A model generated the notes under the pieces. It saw only the letters and a list, made by a program, of their open reading frames with translations. It did not search any database and was not told where the DNA came from. Shown here piece after piece: positions 9,486 through 20,292 of a DNA stretch of 64,000 nucleotides; the stretch's first letter is position 1; each line of letters opens with the position of its first letter. This DNA comes from Gaiellasilicea sp963763755 (GTDB lineage: Bacteria > Actinomycetota > Thermoleophilia > Gaiellales > Gaiellaceae). A program made the position numbers and the translations under genes. The stretch spans positions 1 to 64,000 of the forward strand of contig CAVXQE010000001.1 of NCBI GenBank assembly GCA_963763755.1, in the 5' to 3' direction.

Positions 9486-10265
9486 ATGTCCGGTCGCAGT
9501 TTTCCGCTTGTCGGCATCCCCTCGTGCGTTCGCACGATCAACGAGCGCGGGTTTCACACCGTAAGCGAAAGATATCCCGAGGCGATCATCGAGGTCGCCG
9601 GATGCCTGCCGGTGCTGATCCCGGCGGTCGGCCCGAAGACCGATTGCACGGCGCTGCTCGATCGGCTCGACGGCCTGCTGCTGACCGGCAGCCCCTCGAA
9701 TGTCGAGCCGCACCATTACGGCGGGCCGCCGAGCATGGAGGGCACGCTGCATGATCCCGACCGCGACGCGACGACATTGCCGCTGATTCGCGAGGCGGTG
9801 CGGCGCGACATGCCGGTGCTGGCGATCTGCCGCGGCATCCAGGAGCTGAATGTCGCGCTCGGCGGCACGCTGCATCAGCGGATTTTCGAGATGCCGGAGC
9901 GCTTTCACCATCGCCGGCGCCGGCGCGACATGACGACCGAGGAACGCTACGCGCCGGCTCATCCGGTCACGCTCACCGAAGGCGGGCGGCTGTTCGAGCT
10001 GATCGGCGCGCCGGAGATCATGGTGAACTCGCTGCACGGCCAGGGCATCGACCGGCCCGCCCCCGGACTGCTCGTCGAGGCGGTTGCGCCGGACGGTCAG
10101 ATCGAGGCGGTCAGCCTGCCCGGGGCGCGATTTGTCGTCGGGGTGCAATGGCATCCGGAATACCGGGCGGCCGAAAACCCGATGTCGCGAGCGCTGTTTG
10201 GCGCCTTTGCGCATGCCTGCCATGCAACCGGAATGGAAGGTGCGACGAGTCGCCGCGCAGCCTAG
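9486..10265 (+). CDS. puuD: Gamma-glutamyl-gamma-aminobutyrate hydrolase family protein (class I glutamine amidotransferase-like)
   Basis: The peptidase C26 fold is complete. FPLVGIPSC starts the domain, GLLLTGSPSNVEPHHYG forms the family loop, the nucleophile Cys sits in VLAICRGIQELNVALGG, and the His-Glu pair is in GVQWHPEYRA. In PuuD this enzyme frees GABA from gamma-glutamyl-GABA during putrescine catabolism. No other puu gene is nearby, so the substrate is uncertain. Frame intact over 259 residues. A small structured RNA and a terminator lie directly downstream. Confidence 0.78.
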   Translation: MSGRSFPLVGIPSCVRTINERGFHTVSERYPEAIIEVAGCLPVLIPAVGPKTDCTALLDRLDGLLLTGSPSNVEPHHYGGPPSMEGTLHDPDRDATTLPLIREAVRRDMPVLAICRGIQELNVALGGTLHQRIFEMPERFHHRRRRRDMTTEERYAPAHPVTLTEGGRLFELIGAPEIMVNSLHGQGIDRPAPGLLVEAVAPDGQIEAVSLPGARFVVGVQWHPEYRAAENPMSRALFGAFAHACHATGMEGATSRRAA

Positions 10266-10359
10266 GCTTGAATTTTGAAAAGTTCCCGGTTCGTGCATGC
10301 GTCCTACGCTGAGGAAGCATGCATTTCCTGCATCTTCCGTATTAGCCGGGCCTTGCCCA

Positions 10360-10496
10360 TTTTAGGGACAGAAGCGGAGAGGGCCTCGGAGCCCTCTTAC
10401 AAACCGGTCCCGTCTCCCCTGCGGGTCCGGATTTCCCCAAGCGCTTCTGACAAGCAGGCGCCCGGTCCTCCCCCCCGACCGGGCGTCTTTTGTTTT
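10360..10496 (+). ncRNA. Structured small-RNA candidate with C-rich hairpin loops
   Basis: An 8-bp closing stem (10369-10376 CAGAAGCG with 10442-10449 CGCTTCTG) encloses two hairpins. One is GAGGGC/GCCCTC (10379-10396). The other is CCGGTCCCG/CGGGTCCGG (10404-10430) with one mismatch and the loop TCTCCCCTG. A third hairpin (10459-10485), the terminator, has an all-pyrimidine loop CTCCCCCCC. CU-rich loops able to pair with ribosome-binding sites are a hallmark of alphaproteobacterial trans-acting small RNAs. It could instead be the 3' UTR of the upstream gene. No promoter was identified. Confidence 0.5.
10459..10496 (+). terminator. Rho-independent terminator
   Basis: A perfect 9-bp stem CGCCCGGTC/GACCGGGCG with a nine-base C-rich loop is followed by TCTTTTGTTTT. 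It would end transcripts from the upstream gene or from the small-RNA candidate before the xth gene. Confidence 0.85.
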
Positions 10497-10569
10497 GGGC
10501 ATCGCCGGCTGGGCATTGCCGGCTCGGGATGCGCGACGCAATGTTGCCCCCCAACCTGGGAGGGGGACA

Positions 10570-11364
10570 TTGCGTCTGATCACCTGGAACATCAATTCGG
10601 TGCGGCTGCGCCGTCGACCTGGTGCGCCGGCTGCTCGAGGAGCAGCAGCCCGACATCCTGTGCCTGCAGGAAACCAAGACCCCGGACGAGCATTTTCCGC
10701 GCGAGGCAGTTCGAGGCACTCGGTTACCGCGACATGCTCGTGCACGGCATGAAGGGCTATAACGGCGTCGCGATCCTGTCGCGGCTGCCCTTCGCGACGA
10801 CGACGACGCGGGCGTGGTGCGCCCGCGCCGACTGCCGTCACGCTATCGTCGAGCTGCCGGGCGGGATCGAGCTGCACAATCATCTATGTGCCGGCCGGCG
10901 GCGATGTGCCGGATCCGGAAGCCAATCCGAAATTCGCGCACAAGCTGCAATTCCTCGACGAGCTGACCGCGTGGTTCGCCGCCGAGCGCGGCGGCAACCG
11001 GCGTGCGATGATCGCGGTCGGCGATCTCAACATCGCGCCACTCGAAACCGATGTGTGGTCGCACAAGCAGCTCTTGACCGTCGTCAGCCACACGCCGGTC
11101 GAGGTCGACCGGCTCGGCGCGTTGCAGCGCGCCGGCGGGTTTGTCGATGCCGTCCGTCATTTCGTGCCGCCGGAGCAGCGGCTCTACACTTGGTGGAGCT
11201 ATCGCAACCGCGACTGGGCCGCGAGCGACCGCGGCCGCCGTCTCGACCATATCTGGGTGACGCCGATCTGGTCGGCAGCGCTCGCCGCGGCCCGCGTCCA
11301 CCGCGACAGCCGCAGCTGGGACAAGGCCTCCGACCATGTTCCGGTTATGATCGACCTGGCCTGA
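10570..11364 (+). CDS. xth: Exodeoxyribonuclease III
   Basis: AP endonuclease and 3'-exonuclease of base-excision repair. Conserved stretches are LITWNINSVRLR, PDILCLQETKTPDEHFPREA, GMKGYNGVAILSRLPF, the catalytic GDLNIAPLETDVW, DHIWVTP and the terminal KASDHVPVMIDL. Extra bases near 10,611, 10,707, 10,815 and 10,880 break the frame. The likely start is TTG at 10570, because it is preceded by gggaggggg and because any in-frame start further upstream would read through the terminator. Confidence 0.88.
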
Positions 11365-11417
11365 TCGGTGCGGAGCCGGCGGCGAGCTGCCGGTGGAATG
11401 CCGGGACCTAACGGTCT

Positions 11418-11917
11418 TCAGCACTGATTTCGGCGGTAAAGGTGATAGCGACCGGCGGCGATCCCGTCCGGCAGCGGCAACAGTTCCAGTCCGGCGGCCT
11501 CGATCGGCGGGTCGCTGACCAGCACGCCGCCGCGGCACAGCAGCGGCGCGATAGCGGCGTCAGTTCGGCGGCCAGCGCCCGGTTCGCCGGCGCGATCGCC
11601 GGTGCCGGCGTCGAAATGCGCGAGCGCGACCCGCCCGCCGAACCGGCTCCCGCAGCCGCCGGCAGGGTCTCGCGCATGTCGCCGAGGATCAGAAATTCCG
11701 GCGGCGGCACGCAAGTCGGGGTGCGCCGCGACCCTGGCGCTCGCAGACATAAATCTCGCGGTCCGGGAACAACTCGCGCAGATGGTCATAGGTGCGGCCG
11801 TTGCCGAGACCCAGCTCCAGGACGATCCCGTCGATCTCGCTGATCAGCGCCGCCGCCCGGTTCGAGGCAGGCGCGCTGCGCCTCGAGCCGCCGGATAAAG
11901 CTGTCGAGCCGGCTCAT
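11418..11917 (-). CDS. Small class I SAM-dependent methyltransferase
   Basis: About 166 residues once frame changes are repaired. The N-terminal part MSRLDSFIRRLEAQR precedes the SAM-binding motif IVLELGLGNGRTYDHLREL and FPDREIYVCER. LILGDMRETLP and GGVLVSDPPIEAAGLELLPL complete the Rossmann fold. It overlaps the preceding cyclic-nucleotide-binding gene by four bases (ATGA), so the two are probably translated together. At least three one-base insertions. Methyl acceptor unknown. Confidence 0.68.
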
Positions 11918-12411
11918 TCGGCCGCATCGGCGTCCGGCCGCGGGCGCGCGCGTACCCCCGCGCAGCTCGCGCGACCTCGGAAAGCGCGGTGCGCAGCTGG
12001 TTGTTCGTCAGCTTCGAGACGGTGCGCCAGCTCGCGCATGATCGAGACCGCCATGTTCGGAAACTCGCGCACCATGCGCATGAACGGCTCCTTGGCGATG
12101 CGCAGTGCGACGAGCCGGGTTTTCGCGCGCACCGTCGCGGTGCGCGGCACGTCGCACAGGATCGCCATCTCGCCGACGATGTCGTTGGCGCCGAGCGTCG
12201 CGATCGTGACCGGCCCGGCCGGCGTGTCGACCAGGATGTCCGCCTCGCCCTCGATGATCAGATAGGCCGCGTCGGCCGGATCGCCCTGGCGGAACAGCGT
12301 CTTGCCGGGATCGAAGCCGACCCGCTCGCTCATGAAGGCCAGCAGCTTGAGCCGGGCCGGCTCGATCTCGGCGAAAAACGGCACCCGCCGAAGCAGCTCG
12401 AATTCCTGCAT
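11914..12411 (-). CDS. Cyclic nucleotide-binding domain protein without a DNA-binding domain
   Basis: The cNMP-binding fold fills the protein: FFAEIEPARLKLLAFMSERV, GKTLFRQGDPADAAYLIIEG, the binding loop IVGEMAILCDVPRTATVRA, and a final helix MVREFPNMAVSIMRELAHRL. There is no helix-turn-helix after it, so this is not a Crp-type regulator. A frame change near 12,015 probably turns the tail into LTNNQLRTALSEVAR. It lies between the large ABC gene and the methyltransferase on the same strand, so it may be a sensor subunit for the ABC protein (inference). Confidence 0.75.
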   Translation of the reverse strand: MQEFELLRRVPFFAEIEPARLKLLAFMSERVGFDPGKTLFRQGDPADAAYLIIEGEADILVDTPAGPVTIATLGANDIVGEMAILCDVPRTATVRAKTRLVALRIAKEPFMRMVREFPNMAVSIMRELAHRLEADEQPAAHRAFRGRASCAGVRARPRPDADAAE

Positions 12412-12456
12412 GCAGGCTCACGTCTCCGCTTCCTCCCGGTTCCGGCGCCGCTCTCG

Positions 12457-15255
12457 TTATTCGGCCGCGAGCAGCAGACCGGTCAGCGAATCCTGCCGGT
12501 CGAGCTCGGCGAACGTGCCCTGCTCCTGCAGCTTGCCGCCGCTCATCACCAGGACCCGGTCGAAATCGCGCGCCAGGCTGGCGCGATGCAGCACCCAGAT
12601 CAGCCCGCGCCCGGCCATGTCCTGCCGGATGCCCTCGCTGACCTTGGCCTGGGCCTGTCCGTCGAGCGCGGTGGTCGCCTCATTCAGGATCAGCAGGTCG
12701 GGGCGCTTCAGCAGGGCGCGGGCAATCGCGGCGCGCTGCCGCTGCGCCAGCGACAGCCGCGACCCGCCGGTCCCGACCTCGATAATCGAGCCCGACATCG
12801 ACGACGGTCGCGCGCAGCGACAGCGCGTTCGAGCACCTCGCTGATCAGCGCCGGAACCCGCACCGGCGCATCGGCCTCGCCATAGGCGATCTTGCCGAAC
12901 AGGATGTTGTCCTGCAGCGAGGCCGCGGCGTTGTAGCGCTCGGGATCGAAGAACTCGATCTGCGCCCTTCGCCTCCTCCGGCAGGTCGCGCCGGAACACC
13001 TGCCGCGCTTCGAGCAGCCGCTGCTGCATCGCCTCGTCGAGCACGTCGAGCCGATGGCGCGCCGCGATCAGCCGGAACGGCAGCGACAGCAGCTTTTGCG
13101 CGCTGATCCTGGTCGCAGCGCCTGGCCACGCCGCCGCTATCGGCCGCGCTGAGGATCGCGGCGAATTCCGGCAGGTCCTGCGCGCTGATGAAGCTGAACT
13201 GCTCGAAGAACTCGTGATCGGGCGGCAGGTCGGCGAACATCTCGATCATCGTCGCGGCGATCTGGCGGCCGGCCTCGATCAGGTCCTCGGTCAGCCCGAC
13301 CTTGTCGAGCACGGCGCGGCACGTAGGTGATTGTCGGCCAGCGCCTCGAAATCGAAAACGGGGCCGATCGGCGTGCCGAACAGCAGGTTTTCCGCGACGC
13401 TGGCGTTCGTGTTGTAGCGCTCCGGGTCGTAGGTCTCGACCAGGTTGGTGATCCCGTCGTCGGCGAGGCGGTCGCGCAGCGCGCGCCGCGCCTCGAGCAG
13501 CCGCGCGGTCAGCTCCGGGTGTCGGCGCTGGCATCGAACCGCCAGCGCAGGCCGAAATTGTAGACGTCGGCCTCGAAATCGAGCCGGGTCAGCAGCTCGA
13601 CGATGCGGGTCGACAATTCTTCGGCGTTCTCGACCCCGGCGGCTTCGTAATCGACCCAGTCGGCGTGCAGATCGAAATCGATATTGCCGGAACGGCGCGC
13701 CTCCTCGAGCTTGGCGGGCGCGCCGGCGTGCTTCGGTCTCGCTCGTACTCGGCTGGCCGAACCGGCCGGTGGCGCAGCCCCATCAGCAGATTGTCGCGCA
13801 GCGTGCCGGTGAACAGGTACGGGGTGGCGCCGAAGCATAGCCGATGCGGCGGCCGATCACGGCGAGCGGCAACTCGCCGAGGTCGTGCCCGCCGATCGTG
13901 ATCCGGCCGCCGGTCGGCCGCATCAGCCGCGCGAGCAGCAGGGCCAGCTCGTTCTTGCCGCTGCCGCTCTGGCCCGATGACCGCGACATGCTCGTCGAGA
14001 CGCATGCTGAAAGCTGACCGCGTCGATAACGCGGTTGCGGTCGTCCTCGGCGAGCGACAGATTGCTGACCGCCAGCTCGCCCTGCAAGCGCGGCAACTCG
14101 CTCGGCTCATCCAGCATCAGCGCGGGATCGCTCAGCCCGGCGGGCTGGAACTGCTCGACGATCTGCTCGTACTTGATCCGCGAATCCTCTTTCTGCTGAT
14201 AGAAATCGAGCAGTTCCTTCCACGGCGAGGCCATGTCCTTGTAGGCGGCCAGCACCGCGACCAGCGCGCCGAACGACAGATTGCCGCGGATCACCAGATA
14301 GCCGCCGATCGAATAGAAGAAGAACGGCGTCAGCTGTGCGATGAAGTTATTGAGAAACTTGACGAAGAACTTGCGCTGATAGATCTCGAAGCGAATGTCG
14401 TAGATGCGCCCGAGCAGGCGCGGCGAAATCGGTCAGCTGCAGCTTGACCGTGTCGTTGGCGTGGATCTCGACGATGCCGGCCGCCAATTCCTGGATCCGG
14501 TCGGCGACAATTCGCGCGGTGCGCACCCGCTGCTTGTCGAGCTGGTTGACCTTGCGCTGCAGTTTCGGGATGATGTAGCCCTGGAACGGATAGAGCGCGA
14601 CCGCGGCGAGCCCGAGCACCGGATCCTGCATGAACATGAAAAAGATGATCGTCAGCAGCGTTCCGCCCTGAAACGCGGGCAGGGCCAGCGCGTCGCCGAT
14701 AAAGCCGCCCAGCGATTCGCATTCGGCCGTGACCATCGGGATGATCTGCGCCGACGAGGTTTTACTGAAAATGCGTCAGCGGAAAGCGCAGCAGCCGCAT
14801 GTAAAGCTGGTAGCGAAAACGCCGCAGCATCCGCTCGCCGAGCCGGCCCTTGATAGGTGTTTATGCAGTATTTGAAGCCGCCGTTGATCAGCACGGTCAT
14901 CAGAAAGGCGCCGCACAGCAGCATCAGATACGGAATCCGTTCGAACTCGAAGCCGAGAATCGTATTGCGGAAACTTGGCGTCGCCGCCGATCGCGTGGTT
15001 GATGATCGTTCTTCGGCAGGTCGAGCGAGACGTAAAGAAACGGAAACGAGGCGAGTGTCAGCACCAGCAGCGATCAGCTGCGGCTTCCAGCTGTGCTTGA
15101 TGATAAAGCGGTAGATCGTCGGTTCGAGGTCGGACGGCTGCCGCGTCCGGCGGTCGGCCGCCGCGGCTTCGGAGCGGCGCCAGCGCGGCAGACGGAACGC
15201 AGCCGAGAGCCGGCGCGCGTCGTCGGCCGGCGACGGCTGCCGCCATCGCTTTCAT
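12457..15255 (-). CDS. Large ABC transporter protein: membrane domain plus unusual, degenerate nucleotide-binding domain
   Basis: About 930 residues. The membrane half has LTLASFPFLYVSLDLPKTII, LMLLCGAFLMTVLINGGFKY, TIIFFMFMQDPVLGLAAVAL and FYSIGGYLVIRGNLSFGALV. The Walker A is GQSGSGKNE, with Asn where Ser/Thr normally follows Lys. The signature is RLSLAQRQR instead of LSGGQ, and Walker B reads LLILNEATTALD with Asn for Asp. Between Walker A and the signature lies a roughly 300-residue insertion holding two related modules (YDPERYNTNASVAENLLFG and FFDPERYNAAASLQDNILFG). Many one-base insertions. The N-terminus is approximate. Substrate unknown. Confidence 0.7.
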
Positions 15256-15344
15256 CAGCTGCGACTCCGCCCGAACAGACATCTCGCGAACCCGCACGGC
15301 GCCATGCCATAGCTACGGCAGGCTGGCAGAGACGGAGGCTTTGC

Positions 15345-16596
15345 GTGACCGATCGCCGCGACCATAAGCGAATCCTGATCTACAGCCACGACACGTTCGG
15401 CCTTGGCCACCTGCGCCGGTGCCGGGCGATCGCTCATTCGCTGGTCGACGCCGATTCCGTCGCTTTCGGTCCTGATCCTATCGGGGTCGCCGATCATCGG
15501 CAGCTTCGATTTCCGCTCGCGCGTCGATTTCGTGCGCATTCCCGGCGTCATCAAGCTGCGCAACGGCGAATATGTCTCGCTCAACCTGCACATCGACATC
15601 GACGAGACGCTGGCGATGCGCTCCTCGATCATCCGCCACACGGCCGACATCTTCGACCCCGACATGCTGATCGTCGACAAGGAGCCGCTCGGGTCTGCGC
15701 GGCGAGGTGCGCCCGACCCTCGACCTGCTGCGCGGCGCGCGGCACCCCGCTGGTCCTCGGCCTGCGCGACGTGATGGACGATCCCGAGCGCGCTCGAAAG
15801 CGAGTGGGAGCGCAAGAACGCGGTCCCGGCGCTGCGCGATTATTACGACGAGATCTGGGTCTATGGCCTGCCGCAGATCTGCGATCCGCTGGCCGGGCCT
15901 CGACCTGCCGGCGAGCGTGCGGCGCCGCATGGTCTATACCGGCTATCTGCGGCGCACCGTGCCGTCCGACCTCCGGCGCACCCGCAATTCGACGATCTGC
16001 CGGACGGCGAGTTCCTGCTGGTGACCCCCGGCGGCGGCGGCGACGGCGACGGGCTGATCGACTGGGTGCTCGCTGCCTACGAGCACGATCCGGGCAGTCT
16101 GCCGCCGGCGCTGCTGGTGTTCGGCCCGTTCATGCTGCCCGAGCAGCCAGGCGGCGTTCGCCGCGCGCGCCGCGCGGCTGCCGAACGTGCGGACGCTGAC
16201 CTTCGACGCGCGTCTCGAAGGGCTGATGGCGCGCGCCGCCGGCGTCGTCGCGATGGGCGGCTACAACACGTTTTGCGAGATCCTGTCGTTCGACAAGCCG
16301 GCGCTGATCGTGCCGCGCACGACGCCGCGTCTCGAGCAGTACATCCGGGCGCAGCGCGCCGCCGAGCTCGGGCTGGTCGCGATGCTGCCCGACGAGCGAC
16401 AGCCGCGACCCGCGCGAGATGGCGGCGGCGCTGCTGCGCCTGGCGCAGCAGCCGCGCCCGTCCGCGGTCGTCATCCCCGGCCTGCTCGACGGCATGGCCA
16501 GCGTCAACCGGCTGGCGCGGAAATGGCTGGCGGCCGGGCCGCGCCGGCGCGCTGGCGCGCGGCGCGGCCCAGGCGGCCGCTTCGCGCCACGCATGA
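15345..16596 (+). CDS. Glycosyltransferase, MurG/GT28-like, first of a four-enzyme operon
   Basis: It starts at GTG after an acggagg ribosome site. The N-terminal acceptor domain shows RILIYSHDTFGLGHLRRC and VRIPGVIKLRNGEYVSLNLH. The middle has PLVLGLRDVMDDPERLESEW, and the C-terminal donor-binding domain has LLVTPGGGGDGDGLIDWVL and VVAMGGYNTFCEILSFDKPA. The last is the UDP-sugar region of MurG-like enzymes. It ends four bases into the next gene (ATGA). About six one-base insertions. The opening motif is nearly repeated in the fourth glycosyltransferase of the operon. Confidence 0.8.
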
Positions 16597-17891
16597 GCGC
16601 TGCCGCGCGCCCGACCTGCCTCGCGGGCCGGCCGCGTCGCCTTCGTGCTGAAGGGCTATCCGCGGCTGTCCGAGACCTTCATCGCGCAGGAGATCGCTGG
16701 CGCTCGAGCGGCGCGGCCTCGACATCCAGATCGTCTCGCTGCGCCATCCGACCGACCGCGCGCGCCATCCGGTGCACGACCAGATCCGGGCGCCGGTGCT
16801 CTACCTGCCGGAATACCTGAAGGACGCGCCGCGCCGCGTGCTCGCCGGCTGGCGCGCGGCCCGCCGGCTGCCCGGCTATGCCGCCGCGCGCCGCGCCTGG
16901 CTCGCCGATCTGGCGCGCGATCCGACGCCGAACCGCGTCCGCCGCTTCGGCCAGGCGCTGGTGCTGGCGGCCGAATTGCCGCCCGATATCGGCCATCTGC
17001 ACGCGCATTTTCTGCACACGCCGGCCTCGGTCGCGCGCTATGCCGCGCTGATGCGCGGCCTCGACTGGTCGGTGTCGGCGCACGCCAAGGACATCTGGAC
17101 CACTCCCGATTGGGAGAAGCGCGAGAAGCTCGCCTCGGCCGAATGGGCCGTGACCTGCACCGAGGCCGGGCGCGATCATCTCGCCGCGCTGGCGCCGTCG
17201 CCGGACATGGTCGCGCTTGCCTATCACGGGCTCGATTTCGACCGCTTCCCGCCGCCGCACCGCGCTTCGCGGAACGGACGACGGCAGCGATCCGGCGCGG
17301 CCGGTCGTGCTCCTGTCGGTCGGCCGGGCGGTCGCGAAGAAAGGGCTACGACGACCTGCTCGCCGCGCTGGCGCTGCTGCCGCCCGACCTGGCATGGCGC
17401 TTCGTCCATATCGGCGGCGGCGCGCTCGCCGAGCGGCTGAAGCGCCAGGCGCGCGCGGCTCGGTCTCGACGGACCGCATCGAATGGCGCGGCGCGCAGCC
17501 GCAGCCGGAGGTGCTCGCCGCCTATCGCGAGGCCGATCTGTTCGTGCTCGCCGCCAAGATCGCCAAGGACGGCGACCGCGACGGCCTGCCGAACGTGCTG
17601 ATGGAGGCGCAGAGCCAGCGGCTGGCCTGCGTCGCGACGCGGCTGCCCGGCATCGCCGAGCTGATCGAGGACGGCGCGACCGGCATTCTGGTGCCGCCCG
17701 GCGACCCGCCGGCCTTGGCCGCAGGCGCTCGCGGCGCTGATCCGCGACCCGGCGCGCCGCGCCGCGGCTCGGCGCCGCCGGCGAGGCGCGCGTGCGCCGC
17801 GACTTCGACATGCGCGCGCGGCATCGACCGAGCTGGCGGCGCTGTTCGGGCTTGCCGGCCGAGCGCCAACCGACGCTCGGCCGCCGAGTGA
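16593..17891 (+). CDS. Glycosyltransferase family 4 protein (WcaL-like)
   Basis: The GT-B fold is visible: VAFVLKGYPRLSETFIAQEI opens the protein, GHLHAHFLHTPASVARYAAL and SVSAHAKDIWTTPDWEKREK form the acceptor side. The donor side has VVLLSVGRAVAKKGYDDLLA, EVLAAYREADLFVLAAKIAK, and the family-4 GLPNVLMEAQSQRLACVATR with NGAT-like DGATGILVPPGDP. LSETF-type starts are typical of exopolysaccharide transferases acting on lipid-linked sugars. It overlaps the previous gene by ATGA. The end at 17891 is the best fit after frame repair. Confidence 0.8.
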
Positions 17892-17910
17892 ATCGCCGAG
17901 CGCCGCGTAC

Positions 17911-19037
17911 ATGCGCAGTCGCCTTCTACGCGCCGCTGAAGCCGCCCGACCATCCGGTCCCGTCCGGCGACCGCCGGGTCGCGCAGCTGCTGCTCGAGGC
18001 GCTTGCGCCTGCGCCGGGCACGAGCCGTTTGTCGCCTCGCGGCTGCGCAGCTATCGACGGCGACGGCGATCCGGCGCGGCAGGCGCGGCTCGCCGCGATC
18101 GGCGGCCGCGATCGCCGAGCGGCTGCTGCGGCAGTGGCGGCGCGACGCCGGCCGCCGCGCCCGAGCTGTGGTTCACCTATCACCTGTATTACAAGGCGCC
18201 GGACTGGCTCGGCCCGGCGGTCAGCGCGGCGCTCGGCATTCCGTACGTCGTCGCCGAGGCGTCGCACGCGCCGAAGCGGGCAGGGCGGCGCCTGGGATAT
18301 CGGGCAGCGCGCCGTCGAGCGGGCGCTGCGCCGCGCCGACGCGGTGCTCGGTCTCAACCCGGCCGATCGCGATTGCGTCGCTGCCGCTGCTGCGCGATCC
18401 CGGGCGCTGGATCGCCTTCCCGCCGTTTCTCGATGCCCGGCCCTACGCAGCCGCGGCGCGGCCGCACACGCCCGGCACCGCCCCGCCTGATCGCGGTGGC
18501 GATGATGCGGCGCGGCGACAAGCTCGCCTCCTATCGGCTGCTCGGCCGACTGCGCTGGCGATGCTGCTCGATCTGGACTGGTCGCTCGAGATCGTCGGCG
18601 ACGGCCCGGCGCGCGGCGAGGTCGCGGCGGCGCTGGCGCCGCTCGGACGCGCGTGCTTCGCTGGCGCGGCGCGCTCGACGCGGCAGGAGATGGCCGCCGC
18701 TCTCGCGCGAGGCCGACCTGTTCGTCTGGCCGGCGATCAACGAGGCGTTCGGCATGGCGCTGCTCGAAGCGCAGGCGAGCGGGCTGCCGGTCGTGGCCGG
18801 CGCGAGCGGCGGCGTCCGCGACATCGTCGCCGATCGGCGAGACCGGGCTGCTGGTCCCGCCCGGCGATCCGGTCGCGCTTCGCCGCCGCGCTGCGCCTGC
18901 TGATCGTGCGATCCCGACATGCGCGCGGCGATGGGCGCGGCGGCGCGCGCGCGGGTCCGGCGCGAGCACGATCTGCCGGCGCCGCGTCGCGGCTTGGCGC
19001 GATCCTCGCCGGGCTCGGCCAGAGGCGCGCCGCGTGA
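17911..19037 (+). CDS. Glycosyltransferase family 4 protein
   Basis: Third transferase of the operon. The N-terminus reads VAFYAPLKPPDHPVPSGDRR, typical of GT4 enzymes. Then come WFTYHLYYKAPDWLGPAVSA, IPYVVAEASHAPKRAGGAWD, and the donor-binding part WSLEIVGDGPARGEVAAAL with ADLFVWPAINEAFGMALLEA and SGLPVVAGASGGVRDIVADG. Extra bases occur near 17,917, 18,100, 18,380, 18,480, 18,650 and 18,840. The stop overlaps the GTG start of the next gene. The specific sugar cannot be read from the sequence. Confidence 0.78.
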
Positions 19038-20292
19038 CGCCAGGCGACCGCCGGCGAACCGCTCGGTGCTGTTCTGGGTGCAGCATCTGCTCGGGATCGG
19101 GCATCTGCAGCGCACGCTGCGCATCGCCGACGCTCTCGATCGAGCAAGGGATCGCCGTCACGGTGGTCTCCGGCGGCATGCCGCAGCCGCTGCCGCATCC
19201 ATCCGGACGTCGCGCTGGTCCAGCTGCCGCCGTTGCGCGCCCGCGACGCGAGTTTCGCGCTGCTCGACGAAGCCGGCGCGCCGATCGACGACGCGCTGCG
19301 CGAGCGGCGACGCGCCGCGCTGCTCGCGGCCTTCGCGGCGGTCCGGCCCGATGCGGTCGTGCTCGAAGGATTTCCGTTCGCGCGCCGCGCGTTCCGCTTC
19401 GAACTCGACCCGCTGATCGCGGCGGTGCGCGCGCGCCGCCCGCGGCCTGCCGGTACTCTGCTCGGTGCGCGACATCGTCGTCGTGCGCGACGATCCGCAG
19501 CGGCATCGCGAGATCGTCGATCGGGTCCGCCGCGATATCGACCGCGTCCTGGTCCATGGCGATCCCGCGCTGATTCCGTTCGAGGCGAGCTTTCCGGCCG
19601 GCCCCCGAGATCGCCGACCGGCTCGTCTATACCGGCTATGTCGCCAGCCCGTCGACCGCTCGCCGCGAGCGGCAGGCAGGCGGAGGCGCGGTCCAGTGCG
19701 GACTGGCGGCAGATCCTGCGGCGAGGTCCTCGTCTCGGCGGGCGGCGGCGCGGCCGGGAAGGCGCTGCTCGAGACGGCGCTCGCCGCCCGCCGCGCCGGG
19801 TGTCTGGCCCATCTGCCCTGGCGTCTGCTCACCGGCACCAACCTGCCCGACGGCGATGTTCGCCGCGCTGCGGGCGAGCGCGCCCGCCGGCGTCGGCGAT
19901 CGAGCGGTTCCGCGCACGATTTCGCGGCGCTGCTGCGCGCCTGCCGGGTTTCGGTCAGCCAGGCCGGCTACAACACCGTCCTCGACCTGCTCGCGGCGCG
20001 TGCGCGCGCAGTGCTGGTGCCGTTCGCCGCCGGGCGCGAGACCGAGCAGCCTCTGCGGGCCGAGCGTCTGGCCGCGCTCGGCGCTGCCGAGCTGGTGCGC
20101 GAGAGCGAGCTGTCCGCGGCGGCGCTGGCCGCGGCGATCGAGCGCGCGGCGGCGCGCCCGCGGCCAGTCCTTGCGATCGACACCGGCGGGGCGGCGCGCT
20201 CGGCCCAGGTGATCGCCGAGATGATCGGCGCTCGCGAGTCGGCCGGCGACCGTTTTGCCGCACCCGCCAACCAAGCTATTGTCGCGCAATGA
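19034..20292 (+). CDS. Glycosyltransferase, MurG/GT28-like, fourth of the operon
   Basis: It starts at a GTG that overlaps the preceding stop (GTGA). The opening SVLFWVQHLLGIGHLQRTLR parallels the first transferase of the operon, suggesting an old duplication. Later blocks are DAVVLEGFPFARRAFRFELD, VLVHGDPALIPFEASFPA, RLVYTGYVASP, GEVLVSAGGGAAGKALLETA and the donor loop CRVSVSQAGYNTVLDLLAAR with ARAVLVPFAAGRETEQPLRA. Several frame changes. The stop overlaps the deacetylase start by ATGA. Confidence 0.78.
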
